Below, piece by piece: positions 22,028 through 32,679 of a stretch of DNA of 45,636 nt (within the stretch, counting starts at the first letter, position 1; each line of letters opens with the position of its first letter). The DNA comes from Chara braunii. Taxonomy: Eukaryota; Streptophyta; Charophyceae; Charales; Characeae. The stretch is taken from assembly GCA_003427395.1 (NCBI GenBank), contig BFEA01001177.1, positions 89,086 through 134,721 of the forward strand, read 5' to 3'. A model generated the notes under the pieces. It saw only the letters and a program-made list of their open reading frames with translations, was not told the origin of the DNA and made no database searches. A program made the position numbers and the translations under genes.

Positions 22028-23863
22028 TCAATTTTCTACATAATTGCAAATAAGAGATACACAATATTCTACTTCATTTTTTCTCATGACCGAGTGCACG
22101 GGCAAAAAATTAGTTCCTATGAGATGAGTGCATGTACTCCCTAATCCGCATACAATATTGAATATTCCCTTAGAGATAAGTACGTGCTCACCTCGGTGGC
22201 TCACTAACACTTTGTCTTCAACACGATCTTCTATCGCACCATGCGATGGTGTAAAAGGAGCTTCGTCGATAGATATCACGAGGTTAGCAGACTGTTGTGC
22301 TTCTGATTTTGCAACCATAAGTTCAGGCTGTACAAGCGTATATTGCTCCCGTGTACTTAGTACTATATGTCCTTCATCCTCTTCGATGGTCTGTACATTG
22401 ATAGTTTCGTTTGCACCTGCAGTCGCGCTTTCATTCTTTATGTTCGGAGAGACTTCATGTTCATCTTTCTCAGCTGGCATATCCAATGGCATCTCTAATT
22501 TTGCAAGTGCACCAGTATTATCCACTTGCGCAGTAACACTCTNGNTCGCNAACACAGTNGNCGCNCAAACTTGGTCATCCGGAAGGACGTCCTCGACACA
22601 TTTCGGCAGTTCTCCATGACTTACGCCCTTGACGCTTGCACCGCCGCTTCCTCCCAAATCCTGGCCACTTGCATCGCCTCTCGATCCCCTGCCATGTGCA
22701 CTACCGCTTGGTCCTAATCCCAGAGGCAAACCCGATCTCCTAGAATGTGCACCGCTGCTTGGTCTTAATCCAAGAGGCGAACCCAATCCCTTGTCATGTG
22801 CACCACCGCTTGGTCCTGATACCTTTCCCTCTGTTGCTTGACACCCTTGACACATTTCGTGTTTTTGCAGTTCACCATGACTTATTGGATTTGCACTTGC
22901 ACCGACGCTCGGTCCCAGGCCCTTGCCACTCGCACCGCCCCGTGGTTCCGATCCCGTGCCATGTTCACCACCACTTGATCTTGTTCCCTTGCCAAGCGCA
23001 CCGCCGCCTGATCCTGATCCCTTGCCACTCTCATCGTCGCTCGCTCCTTTCCTTTCCCCAACTTTGTCTTCAAGTTCCTCTTCGATACGCCAATTATATC
23101 CAAAAGCTGGACTTGTTCCTCGATCATAGAACTCTTCAAGATACTTAAGCCATCGAGATGTTTTGAACTCCTCAAAGATTTCTTCTGTCCTTGCATCCAG
23201 TCTTGATTGAGAAACCTTCGGATTAAGTCGTAGTAGTCGCTTGTCAATCTCCTTTTTGGCGTGTGCGACAAACTTGGATCATGACATGCGTCTGTGGAGG
23301 CAAAATTGCCACTCCCCTTCTTCTTTTATAGCCATTACCCAGTTCCCTCTCGCCAATGCAGGTTGGAAGTGGTGGGGGTGCCATATAATATGATGACCCC
23401 ATATGTTGTTTGGCATCACTGTATAATCGTCCCGACACACAATAGGTCCAGGAAGCCGTGCAATGTCCAGAGGGATGCTGTCTTCAATTTCGTACTCCAA
23501 AGGCTCAGACGGAGGTGGTTGAGGAGTTTGAGAGCGTAGCAATTCCAAAACAGTAATCAGGCTATGTGCAAGTGCTGACAGATTGCCATAACCTCTGGGA
23601 GAGAATTGCTTGCAGCCTCGGATCATCCCGAACTGCGCCAGAAGATAGCGTTGTTGTGTTGCCCGCCATGTAACTGGTCCGTTGAAACTAGTCCAATATA
23701 ACTGCCATACTTGAAGCCCCCCCAGAACCGGACGATGTGCCCGGCGCACCCATCTTTTGCGAAGCCGAGCTACAAGTTTTTTGCCTCTCATCTGCCAAAG
23801 CTGCTTGCAAAGTACCATCTTCACTTTCTTCCTCTGAGTCCTCAGCATCGAAGCCTTCCCCAA
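22028..23863 (-). pseudogene. Giant gene, C-proximal segment with Gly/Ser-rich repeats
   Basis: A single frame runs from about 23722 to a stop at 22028, with only TGA (23281-23279) interrupting. The order is: a segment with WRATQQRYLLAQFGM and PGPIVCRDDYTVMPNNIWG; then after the stop, AKKEIDKRLLRLNPKVSQSR and FEEFKTSRWLKYLEEFYDRG; then Gly/Ser/His-rich repeats (GGAHDKGLGSPLGL type, DNA unit about 54 bp, 22630-23040); then a Glu/Thr-rich linker. The repeats translate on other frames too, but the flanking sense identifies this frame. Several single Ns lie at 22543-22565. It probably splices to the Ulp1 exon. Confidence 0.55.
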
Positions 23864-26534
23864 AACAAGTTGCGTAAGCTGCGATTGTAAACGCCCCGAT
23901 TTGTTCGTCGAAGTACATCATCTCCAAACGGTCTAGAAATGCAACTTCCGTCTCCGTCAGTGCTTTATGATACCCCCTCAGAAGTGATTCCATTTTTCGC
24001 CTTCTCACGACATATGCACGTTCCCCTCTGTTTTCTGGCTTAGTCTCGAAAAGGAACTCCCAAATGTTGACGATGTTTTTACCGACTTTGTAGACAAGAT
24101 CACACTTTTCATCATGTCGAGGAGGCGGCTTAACAAATTTGGCGAGGTAAAGTCCACTCTTGACCATCTTGGTGACGAGTTGAACGAGAAACTCGAACTT
24201 CATACCCTCCCCTTCCAGAACAATGCAATGACGGTGACTCTTTAACAACTCCCAAATCAACGCTGCATGACCTTTTTCCAGGAAAACAACCGCCTCATCC
24301 GCAGAACAAAAATGCTCCAATGTCTCCACCATCGCATTTGGCTCCCTTTTCATACCTTCGTACACCAATTTATCCCTTGGCTCCATACCTGCCATTTTCA
24401 ACTTCGTGGGCGTGAAGTTCCTCTCCACGACATCAGCCAACATCTTTGGCCTTCTCTCTCTGCGCACAAGTGCTGATAAGTCACCCGCCTGCTCGCCAGA
24501 TGATCGATCTGCAGCTGGAGTGCTTGCTGGAATGTCTTCAAGCAAGGGAATAGTGTTGCGGTGATAATCCCTATCGTTGGAGTACATGATGACAGTCATT
24601 CTGTCTGTGTCCTCCAAAGGCAAGTTCGCAACGTTACATAAATGCTTCGCCTTCGTTTGTAGCTGACGAGTCCACTTTAGAATAGACAAGTGAATGTCAA
24701 TCTCCCAACTTGTAACTCGCTTGAAAAATGTATACTCGCAAGACCGTGGAACGAAGCACAATAATGTCCAATAATCACCAGCCAGTTTTTCCATGAACTT
24801 TCGCAGACCATCAAAGATTTCTTCAGTCCACACCCCTATCTGGGTTGGGTGACATAAATCCAGCACGGCCGTGTGGCAACTCAGATGTTTGACAACTCTA
24901 TATATTTCCTTGGAATCCATCTAATCTGAAATATCGCTTGGTTCCCGTTGGAATGGGACGAAAACAGAGTTCACGTTCTTTCTTTTGAAATGTATATATT
25001 GCGCCGAGCCCGACATTCTTATGTTTTCCAAACCCCTGGTTTCTGATCTGCGCAGCAGCTTGTTGACAAACTGCACGAACTCTTTGGGGCACTTCGCAGC
25101 AAGTGACGCTGTTTTCTTGAAGCCCTCTTCTCCTTTTTCCTCCTCTCCTCCAAGTGTAGCCGGGAACGTTCGCACCCAACTCATCTCTTTGAAATGGCGA
25201 CGCTGGTCGATCCACCTCTCGGACGTTAATCCTTCATCAAAGTACTTATCAAACAAATAGGAAAGGTTGTTGAAGAATGGTTCCGTCCACTCTGACGACT
25301 TCCTGTGAGGGTCTGAAATGAAGACGAAGTAGTGAAACATCCTCAACATTGCTCTTTCAATCTTCACCATTTCCACATATGTTTCCGTTGAATGTTTCCC
25401 GGNACGTTCNNCAGCTCCACTTCGCTTAGGAGTCAGTATCACACTGCCTGTGAGAATGTCTCGCAACAGTTGCAGCCGCTCACGCCTCCCAAGCGCTGAA
25501 AAAGGCTTCCACGCTCTGATATGTGGATCGTGCACAGCCACTAGGTAACCAGGTCCTTTGGTACCCTGAACCTAGTGAACCGGATACCTAACTCCACCTT
25601 TCAACTCAAATTCGGGTCCAGCCCTCGGTGCCTTCCCTGATTCACCTTGTTTGGTAGCAGGCTTCACAACATCTCTCCCCGACAATTGTCCAGCTTCCCA
25701 AGCGGTGTACACTTGTTTCACCTTTTCGAAAACGTCATTTGTCGCCCTTGCCAACAACATGTAGGGCCCGAGGGCGTCAGATCACTGGCCGCTCCACTGA
25801 GTAGTAAGGGACATGTCAATCAAATTACGAACCCCGGTCAAACGAAGAGCCTCTCTCGCAAACTTTCTATAATCTGCATTTTTCACTTCTGTCGCTGAGC
25901 CGCGTTTAGCTTCAGGACAGTTCGACTCGTGCCACAACTTCCGTATGTTCTGGATGACCACGTTCTAGTGCGGTGGGGTATTCCATTTGTCCTTGGAGTT
26001 TTGGAAAGTGCTCAGCGTGCCGTAATTGTCCATGCTCTTATCCGGATAATAAACAGGCCTCGCAGTTCGGCGATCCAATAGGAGCTCTTGTGCGATGTCA
26101 GGGCGTTCAACAAAACACCTTTTTGCTGTCGCCACGTTATGCTGACCGCTGAGAGGGTAGTAGTAGTACTTGTTCACAGATTCGAGATCAAAATCATCTG
26201 GCAGCTCCCTCCTTGCTCTCACAATCCTCCTTGAAGCGTCAGTATGCAATGTATCACGGAGGGCAACCAACAAAAGGACAGGCTTCTCATACAACGTACA
26301 GACATTCACACCGGCAGCTTTAGTCATTCTCTCTCTCATAGCAGCCTCACCCGATGCAATCATTGCGTCATAAATGTCGTCAACCGTCTGCTGCACAAGA
26401 TAGCGTTGATTGTATCTGAATTCCCCGTCCGGGATATCCAGAATTTTGTCGAACCGGACATAAATGAATTCCATATCTGGACATTGGTTCCCATGCTCGT
26501 CCAACTCAAGGAAAAAAGCCTTTGCTAAGAACAC
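23688..26534 (-). pseudogene. Giant gene, central segment with ParB-like GQHN motif
   Basis: One frame covers this block, broken by TAG (25965-25967), TGA (25782-25784), TAG (25572-25574) and TAG (24921-24923). Protein-like sequence continues across each stop. The N-terminal ~190 residues contain KILDIPDGEFRYNQRYLVQQ and YYYYPLSGQHNVATAKR. The latter resembles the GQHR/GQHN box of ParB/sulfiredoxin-fold proteins, which is inference from the motif. The C-terminal ~400 residues include DYWTLLCFVPRSCEYTFFKR and HRHCIVLEGEGMKFEFLV, with no function I recognise. A frameshift or intron near 23700 moves the reading frame into the next segment. Two Ns lie at 25403 and 25410-25411. Confidence 0.65.
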
Positions 26535-27258
26535 TACAAGAAGTCACTGATGGCATATTTCGCAAACTTGGCGGCCTAGTAACTGTCTTGCCTTTGGCCT
26601 CTTCATCCGATTGTCGTTGTTCCGCTGAAAAAACAGAAGTCTTTTCCATAACACCACCTTTTGCCTTTCTTTTCTTTGGCTGCTGATTTTTCTTCGCGGC
26701 TGCCTCAATCTCCCGCGTTCGTTGGACCGCCTCATCCACGGGCATTATTTTCAATCGTCTTTTTTCACCTGCTTCTTGCGTACTCCGTTTATTATCCATA
26801 AGACTTTTCCTCTCCCGCCTGTGCTTCCTCTTTCGCTCAGCGAGCCCTACAACATCTGTATGCCCAGCCACAGCCACTGTCACGTGCACATCCCCCTCAT
26901 ATCCTTCATAGCTGCTCCCATATCCTCCTGGCGGACCAACCTCCCCACTCGATGCACTCACAGTGTGTTCACTGTCTTCATCCTATCCAACCACTTTACT
27001 TGTCTCTCCTGGATGCCTTGTCATGCTGCCGACACCCGCAGCATACTGTTCCTGTCCTCCTGCTCGTTCCGAATATTCCTCGTTGTTCTCTTCATCCTCA
27101 TGTTCAAAATACTCATGGACTTCCTCTACGCGGCCCGACACAGTGTAGTCATAGCGCTGCTGGCCCACCAAGGGGAGATGTCCCTTCGTGGCCACATCAT
27201 AGCGCGATCGGCTGCCCAAGGCAACTGGTGTTTTGGTCATCGTTGGCCTGGTCTTCAT
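26506..27258 (-). pseudogene. Giant gene, acidic then basic linker segment
   Basis: A frame from ATG 27258 is broken once by TAG (26985-26983). It starts MKTRPTMTKTPVALG and has an acidic tract (EEVHEYFEHEDEENNEEY). A highly basic, predicted coiled or nuclear-localisation-like part follows (ERKRKHRRERKS, KKNQQPKKRKAK). It runs into the central segment through a frame change at about 26535-26560, either an intron (CTTGTAG acceptor-like) or an indel. Its ATG overlaps the stop of the preceding segment as ATGA, probably by frameshift rather than design. Confidence 0.5.
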
Positions 27259-28163
27259 AGGGGCTGACGGTCAACCAGTCCGCGACACGGAGCCTTCTCT
27301 CCTATCTGCCCAGCTTTCGGACCAGGCGGCGTATCGCGGATCGTGATCGAAGGCCCTGTCTCCACGGTTCTCGAAAGCACGCATTTAGACTCTAATATGC
27401 GGTCCTCTGGATGCACAACTGACTCTCTGCCCGCGATCACATTTCTGTCGAAAAACCCGAGGACGTCAACGAGGTTAGGCAACTTCACTTCCAATGTCCC
27501 TGGTAGGTTGAACACATCAACCAGCGACTTTCCAAACCCCACGTGTTTGGCCCATCGAAGAGCGACATGTTTAATGTTTGGTATTTTTTCCTCTCTTCCA
27601 TTCAGGACCATCGTCAACTCGAAAGTTGCAAACGACACATTTTGTCCAGTCCACCTCACTAGGCCGCCAACCGGCACAATATTTTCTTTGATGACCACGT
27701 ATAGAACAAGGCCACTCGATGGTTGTCCGGTCTCCCCCACCTTGTCCAGCATCCAGAACTTGTCTTTGTGGTCAATCACGGGGACATCGTCTCACTGACC
27801 CGCGGCAGTCGTTTCACCAGACGGTTTACGTTCGCCAGACGGTTTACGTTCTCTAGACGGTTAGCATCGGGGCATACCCTCCACTGCAGATCTCCCCTGC
27901 TGTGGACCAGGTGCACGTTCCTGACCCGCAGGCCCGCCAGTCATCAACACAGCCTTATCCGGTCCAGAGCCCCGAGCACGAGTCGACAGAGTGCCCGTGG
28001 AAGGTGCACCCCTTGAAACCGGGGTGCGTTGCCGCTTAGACCCCGGTGCCTCCTGACTCCCAACCCCAGCGGCCGGCGTCCCCTTCGATTTTTTTGGAGA
28101 TTGTTCCATGCTCCCTGAATTCTTACTTGCTTGTCGTTTACTTGCCTTCCCCTCTCCTTCCAT
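27255..28163 (-). pseudogene. Giant gene, N-terminal segment
   Basis: Starts at ATG 28163 with a Lys/Ser/Gly-rich disordered stretch (MEGEGKASKRQASKNSG). It is interrupted by TAA (about 27861) and TGA (about 27795). A globular-looking region follows (DKFWMLDKVGETGQPSSG, VSFATFELTMVLNGREEK, NVIAGRESVVHPEDRILES). I know no family for it. A short direct repeat (CGTAAACCGTCTGGYGAA) occurs at about 27817-27860. The start is the first ATG after the palindrome array, and an upstream exon cannot be excluded. Confidence 0.5.
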
Positions 28164-28275
28164 GTTTTGTAGCGCTGCCTAATATGAAAGCAACACAGCA
28201 CATCACCGCGAAGCAAAAAATCAGAAGGCAGCATCTCCTTCTTGACGAGGCATCCGCGACCATGTTCTGTTTGCC

Positions 28276-28909
28276 AACTCGATCGTGTTCGACTCGATCG
28301 TGAGTCTAGGCTTATCGTGTTCGACTCGATCGTGTCCGACTCGATTATGATCGACTCGATCACGTTCGACTCGATCGTGTTCGACTCGATCGTGCTCGAC
28401 TCGATCGTGTTCGACGCAATCGTGTTCGACTCGATCATGATCGACTCGATCGCGTTCGACTCGATCGTGTTCGACTCGATCGTTTTCGAGTCGATCGTGA
28501 GTCCAGGCGATCGTGTTCGACTCGATCGAGTTCGACACGATCGTGCTCGACTCGATCATGCTCGACTCGATCGAGTCGAACACGATCGAGTCGAACGCGA
28601 TCGAGTCGATCATAATCGAGTCAGACACGATCGAGTCGAACACGATAAGCTACGATGGAGGTCGATTTGTGTTAGATCCGATTGTGTTGGATCGTGTTGG
28701 ACACGAAGGTGAGTACAGGCGATCGTGAGTACAGACGATCGTGAGTCCACATCGAGTCGATCATAATCGAGTCGGACACGATCGTGAGTCCAGGCGATCG
28801 TGAGTCCAGACGATCGTGTTGGATCCGATCGTCAGCCCAGGCGATCGTGTTCGACTCGATCGTGTTCGACTCGATCGAGATCGACTCGATGGAGGTCGAT
28901 TCGATCAAA
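28276..28909. repeat. 15-bp satellite TGTTCGACTCGATCG with an inverted half
   Basis: Some 30 degenerate units of 15 bp (variants CTCGACTCGATCG, GATCGACTCGATC). Because 15 is a multiple of 3, long frames stay open on both strands (FDSIV on plus, ESNTI on minus); these are not genes. Bases 28310-28392 recur inverted at 28568-28651 with about two differences, giving an ~80-bp stem. Confidence 0.9.
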
Positions 28910-29489
28910 CGTGGGGGGCCAGCATGACAGTTCGACACGACCGGGCTGGCAAACAGAACACGGGAACGGGACGACGTATCCAAAAGCGGACAAACCGAAC
29001 ACGGGAGCGGCGTAGCTAAAAGTCACATCAAACAAGGCAGAAGGATCGAAACCCGGCATCGAGAATTTCACATCAAACCCGTTGCTTTCATAACACACAC
29101 AGTCTCAGTCCACACTGTTGCTGAATGACCCACATTTCTCACACTGTTCATCTTTCGCTGAATAGGAAGCGGCGTCACGAACAAGGCACACCAATCAAGG
29201 CATATCAATTGGAAGCCTACAACCATCATCAATTTGAGGCATTCAATTGGCAAGGCAGGCAACCGGCACACGCAACGAGCGGCTAACAGTATGCTCCACC
29301 GATCACTAAACACACACACGCACACATAAGAGAGAGAAAGAGAGAGAGAGGTTAAACCGGCGTCGACAAGCTCACATCAAACTCAAAGCTCGCACGCATA
29401 CACAGTCTCAGGTGTCACTTTTGCTAAACAGCTGAATAGCTGACATGTCCTACACTGTTCATCTCCCATGACCTCCCCCTCGACCTCGC
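28910..29489. other. No gene seen
   Basis: Mixed DNA with a small AC/AGAG microsatellite at 29305-29352. Two ~35-bp phrases recur (CACATCAAAC with CATAACACACAC or CATACACAGTCTC; 29025-29110 and 29370-29410). No coding frame is recognised. Confidence 0.5.
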
Positions 29490-30302
29490 CTATCCTTTCG
29501 CCCCGAAACCGTATACTGCGTTAAGGGATGAACCGTACATCAGGAGCTGTGGACTGCACAGGGTTGCAGTGGAGGAGAAGCAAGACACGTATCGTGCACG
29601 AACGAAACCACATGATCTCGCTAAAGTTCGACCGATGGCGTCTCTAATGACCTTCACGTACTCCTCGACCTCCTCCCAATGCCGGGGTGTATCGACCTGC
29701 CCCGCCAGTTTCACGTCAAACCTACCATTCCTCCAACCATGCGTTAACATAATCGAGTCCCCGTCAACGATGAACTCGTTCCTGGACACGTAAATACTTG
29801 CTTCCGCTGAAGTCTTACTTCTATTTCTTACCGAAACACAAAGAACCCTAGCGAAAGAGAAACGACAGAGATCAACATGTACGCAGAAGTACGACACACT
29901 CCCCGTCAAGTTGTCCTGGAAAGGAAGGGGATATTCCTCTAGAAATTGGTTCTGTTTCGCGCAGTCCAGCAACTCCATCTTCATCGATGGTCCCCACAAT
30001 CGCGGTGGACATGAAACGTTGTGCGCAGTCAACGACAAAGACCCGTCTCAGGTACGAAATACCGCAGACAACACCGGCGTGTGTTTCGTCACGAGGATGT
30101 GGTCGAGGAAGATGAATGTCCCCCATTCCTGGTTGGATGCTAGTCGTTAATCAGATGCCCAAGGGCAGTCTTTCATTGTGTTCTCCCTGTCCAATTCGGA
30201 CCATGCATCAAAGGGCTTTTCAAGCTTGGGCATAACGCTCATCCAAGGGTCCATGTCGAAGCCTTCTCTACGGGCCCCAAGTATAATTGTCTACCGCCTT
30301 GA
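29490..30302 (-). pseudogene. Decayed ORF of unknown function between the two gene blocks
   Basis: One minus frame reads from about 30302 to a stop at 29490, with TAA (about 30151) and TGA (about 30049) inside. The sense is protein-like throughout: REGFDMDPWMSVMPKLEKPF, NQEWGTFIFLDHILVTKH, NQFLEEYPLPFQDNLTGSVS and RNEFIVDGDSIMLTHGW. I do not recognise the family. It could be a third transposon gene, an upstream part of the giant gene, or a captured host fragment. The overlapping frame (30126-29872) is a shadow. Confidence 0.5.
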
Positions 30303-30668
30303 ACCTCGCAGGTACCTTGCGCTAGCATTCAAAGGGAACGAGTAATCGAAGGGGTGAGCCATCGCAAACGTCCTACACACACAGACGATTGACGACCACA
30401 ACAGGGAGCCATTGCTAAGGTCGAACGCGCTCACACACCGAGGAGCCATCGCAGTTACACACAGCAACCAGGCATTGCGAATTCCCAAAACAGAAGGAGA
30501 AAACACACAGAACGACAAATTCCGTCGGCGGCTATCCATCGTTGCATTCCTCGCGACGAGGCCGATGACGGACAATCGAGAAGCTCAAAAGGATGGCCAG
30601 AGGCCTTGGCTCTTGCCGGCGGACGAGTTCGTAGAGCTTGTCTTGACGCCGGCCGGCTTGCCACCGTC
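30303..30668. other. No gene assigned
   Basis: A 94-codon minus frame (30575-30291) is open but unrecognised. It may be an extension of the decayed ORF at 29490-30302. Confidence 0.4.
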
Positions 30669-31613
30669 AAGTCGTACTCGACAATGGCCAGCACGCCGTC
30701 GTCGAGTAGAACTCGACAGCGGCCAGCATGGGGCCATCGAGTCCAACACATCGGCAGCGGCATGTCATATGGCCATTGTCGAGTCAAACTCGACAACGGA
30801 CCGTGGTCATCGAGTCGGACTCGACAACGGCCCCGGGCATTTGTCGAGTTCGACTCGACGTCGGTCGTACGACTTGGCGCTGGTCCACCGTCGCTTTCGA
30901 CTCGACGGCCTGGGTTCATCGTCGGGTCGGACTCGACAATGCCGAGACGAAATCGACGACGCCCTGGGGTCATCGTCGAGTCCGACTCGACAGTGGCCGA
31001 AGTCTTTGGCGCTTCCCTGCCGTCGTGTTCGACTCGACGACTGATGGCGACGGCCTGGCCATTGTCGAATCCTACTCGACGAGGACCCCAGGCCGTCATG
31101 TATTCCATCTCTACAATAACTCGTGTCCTTTATCGTTCCCGACTGGATAATGACCACAGGCTGTTGTCGAGTTTGTCTCGACGACTTCACCGGGCCATTA
31201 TCGAGTTGGATTCGACAATGACCAAAGGCCGTTGTCGAGTCTGGCATGACGACGACCCCACGCCATTGTCGCGTTCGCTTTGACATTTACCACAGGCCAT
31301 TGTCGAGTTCGACTTGACAATGGCCTGTGGTCATTGTCGAGTCCGACTCGACGACGACCCCGGGCCATTGTCAAGTTCGCTTCGACAATGACCCCGGGCC
31401 ATTGTCGAGTTCGACTCGACGATGACCACAGGATGTCGAGTCCGACTCGACGATGACCCCGGGCCATTGTCGAGTTCGACTCGACGATGAACACAGCCCA
31501 TTGTCGAGTCCGACTCGATGATGACCCCGGCCCATTGTCAAGTCCGACTCGATGATGACCCCGGGTCATTGTCGAGTTCGACTCGACAATGCCCCCGTCG
31601 AGTCGAACTCGAC
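30669..31613. repeat. Array of palindromes GTCGAGT-NCG-ACTCGAC
   Basis: At least 20 copies of a 17-bp palindrome, 7-bp arms around a 3-base centre (TCG, CCG or CGG). They are separated by GGCCATTGT and GATGACCCCGG-like spacers in a loose ~40-bp period. Some copies extend into longer perfect palindromes (31290-31326, AGGCCATTGTC arms). Translations on all frames are artefacts. Confidence 0.9.
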
Positions 31614-31949
31614 GGTGTCCTCTGCATGGGCGGAGATGCCATGTGGCAGCACGTGGTTGCTTCAGGGCAGTTTACCGTTCTCCCAGGCCTCCGCTGTTGC
31701 CTTCGATGGGGATGCTCATCACTTCGCTCCGATGCTGCGCGAACCTCCGATGTGCGAGCGAGATCTCCGTTGCCTTGTGCGCGAGCTTCCTATGTGCGAG
31801 TCAGCACTCCGCCGGCTTCGGACACTTTGCGAACCTACGCAACACTCCATTGCTCTCAACGAACTTGCAGAAATGGGAGATGGTGGGCCCACACCACTAT
31901 TTATACTTTCTGTGGAAGGCCTGCGGGGGAATGCGGCCTGCGGGGTGTG
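31614..31949. other. No gene seen
   Basis: A short repeated phrase with ATGTGCGAG occurs at about 31750 and 31792. No coding frame is recognised. Confidence 0.5.
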
Positions 31950-32222
31950 GGTTCGAGACCCGGTGCCTCGGGGGGATCAGTGCCGCGGGACCGACGTTTC
32001 GAATCCCGGGAAAATCTGGGTCGTTGATCCGTCGGCTGAGAGCCAGGATCAGGTGCGGGGAAAACATGTGCCGCAGTGAGAATCGTTGCCCAGCAGGCGA
32101 TGATTCAAATCCCGGGAAAGTCTGGGTCGTCGATCCGTCGGCTGAGGGCCAGGATCGAGTAAGGGGAGAACTGGTGCCGAGGTGGGAGTTGATGCCAAGG
32201 GGGGCGACGATTCGGCTGCTGG
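31950..32222 (+). repeat. Two ~110-bp tandem repeats with Pol III B-box-like motifs
   Basis: CGGGAAARTCTGGGTCGT, then GATCCGTCGGCTGAG and GCCAGGATC, occur twice (about 32007 and 32111). GGTTCGAGACC (31950-31960) fits the B-box consensus GGTTCGANNCC. TTTCGAATCCC and ATTCAAATCCC begin the two repeats. No A box or tRNA fold is evident. Confidence 0.5.
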
Positions 32223-32353
32223 TGCCGTCCGAGACTGTTAAAACGGGCTCCGCATGAGGATCCAAGGGTCTTTTCCCTTGCGTCGCTCCCAGACAAAAGG
32301 CCGGTGCAGTGTCACCTTCGCGTCGACGCGAAAGACAGCTGCGTTGCTCCACC

Positions 32354-32398
32354 ATGGCAGCTGCATTGCTGCTCCGATTCGTGCCTTCTTCGACCCAG
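32354..32398 (+). other. Possible first exon (15 codons) with consensus 5' splice site
   Basis: ACCATGG start context, 15 codons MAAALLLRFVPSSTQ, then CAG|GTGAGT exactly at the end. The peptide resembles the start of an organelle-targeting peptide. The next exon is not found and a gap follows 38 bp later. Confidence 0.35.
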
Positions 32399-32436
32399 GT
32401 GAGTTCGGAATCCTTGCCCCCCCCGCTCCCCCGCCA

Positions 32437-32571
32437 NNNNNNNNNNNNNNNNNNNNNNNNNNNNNNNNNNNNNNNNNNNNNNNNNNNNNNNNNNNNNNNN
32501 NNNNNNNNNNNNNNNNNNNNNNNNNNNNNNNNNNNNNNNNNNNNNNNNNNNNNNNNNNNNNNNNNNNNNNN
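32437..32571. other. Assembly gap (135 N)
   Basis: Unsequenced, flanked by C-rich DNA. Confidence 1.
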
Positions 32572-32679
32572 CCCCCGCCACAACCCCCCAATCGCGCCCA
32601 TCCACTTCTGTTATTCGTCATTCGTGTTTTTTCAAGACGTCAACAGAATTTCTCCCACAGTTTCACAGAGCCGTCCATC

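Noticed and set aside
22882-23271. 129-codon minus frame with repeated ARDQDQ motifs
   Set aside because: A different frame is open across the whole interval and continues into both neighbouring segments, so this is a shadow.
27255-27258. ATGA overlap in the giant gene as a third reinitiation site
   Set aside because: Sense on either side looks like one protein broken by an indel, so coincidence or a frameshift is likelier than at the retrotransposon junctions.
23279-28163. Reassignment of TAG to glutamine, as in some ulvophyte algae
   Set aside because: TGA and TAA stops and frameshifts also break the same and neighbouring genes, so pseudogene decay is simpler.
28221-28728. 140-156-codon frames with FDSIV or ESNTI repeats
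   Set aside because: The 15-bp satellite period keeps frames open on both strands. There is no independent coding evidence.
29872-30126. 84-codon minus frame with plausible sense
   Set aside because: It overlaps the longer decayed frame 30302-29490, which continues on both sides.
30412-31569. Several 120-225-codon frames on both strands
   Set aside because: They run through the palindrome array and have no unique domains.
31940-31975. tRNA gene around GGTTCGAGACC
   Set aside because: No acceptor, D or anticodon arm can be folded around the T-arm-like motif.
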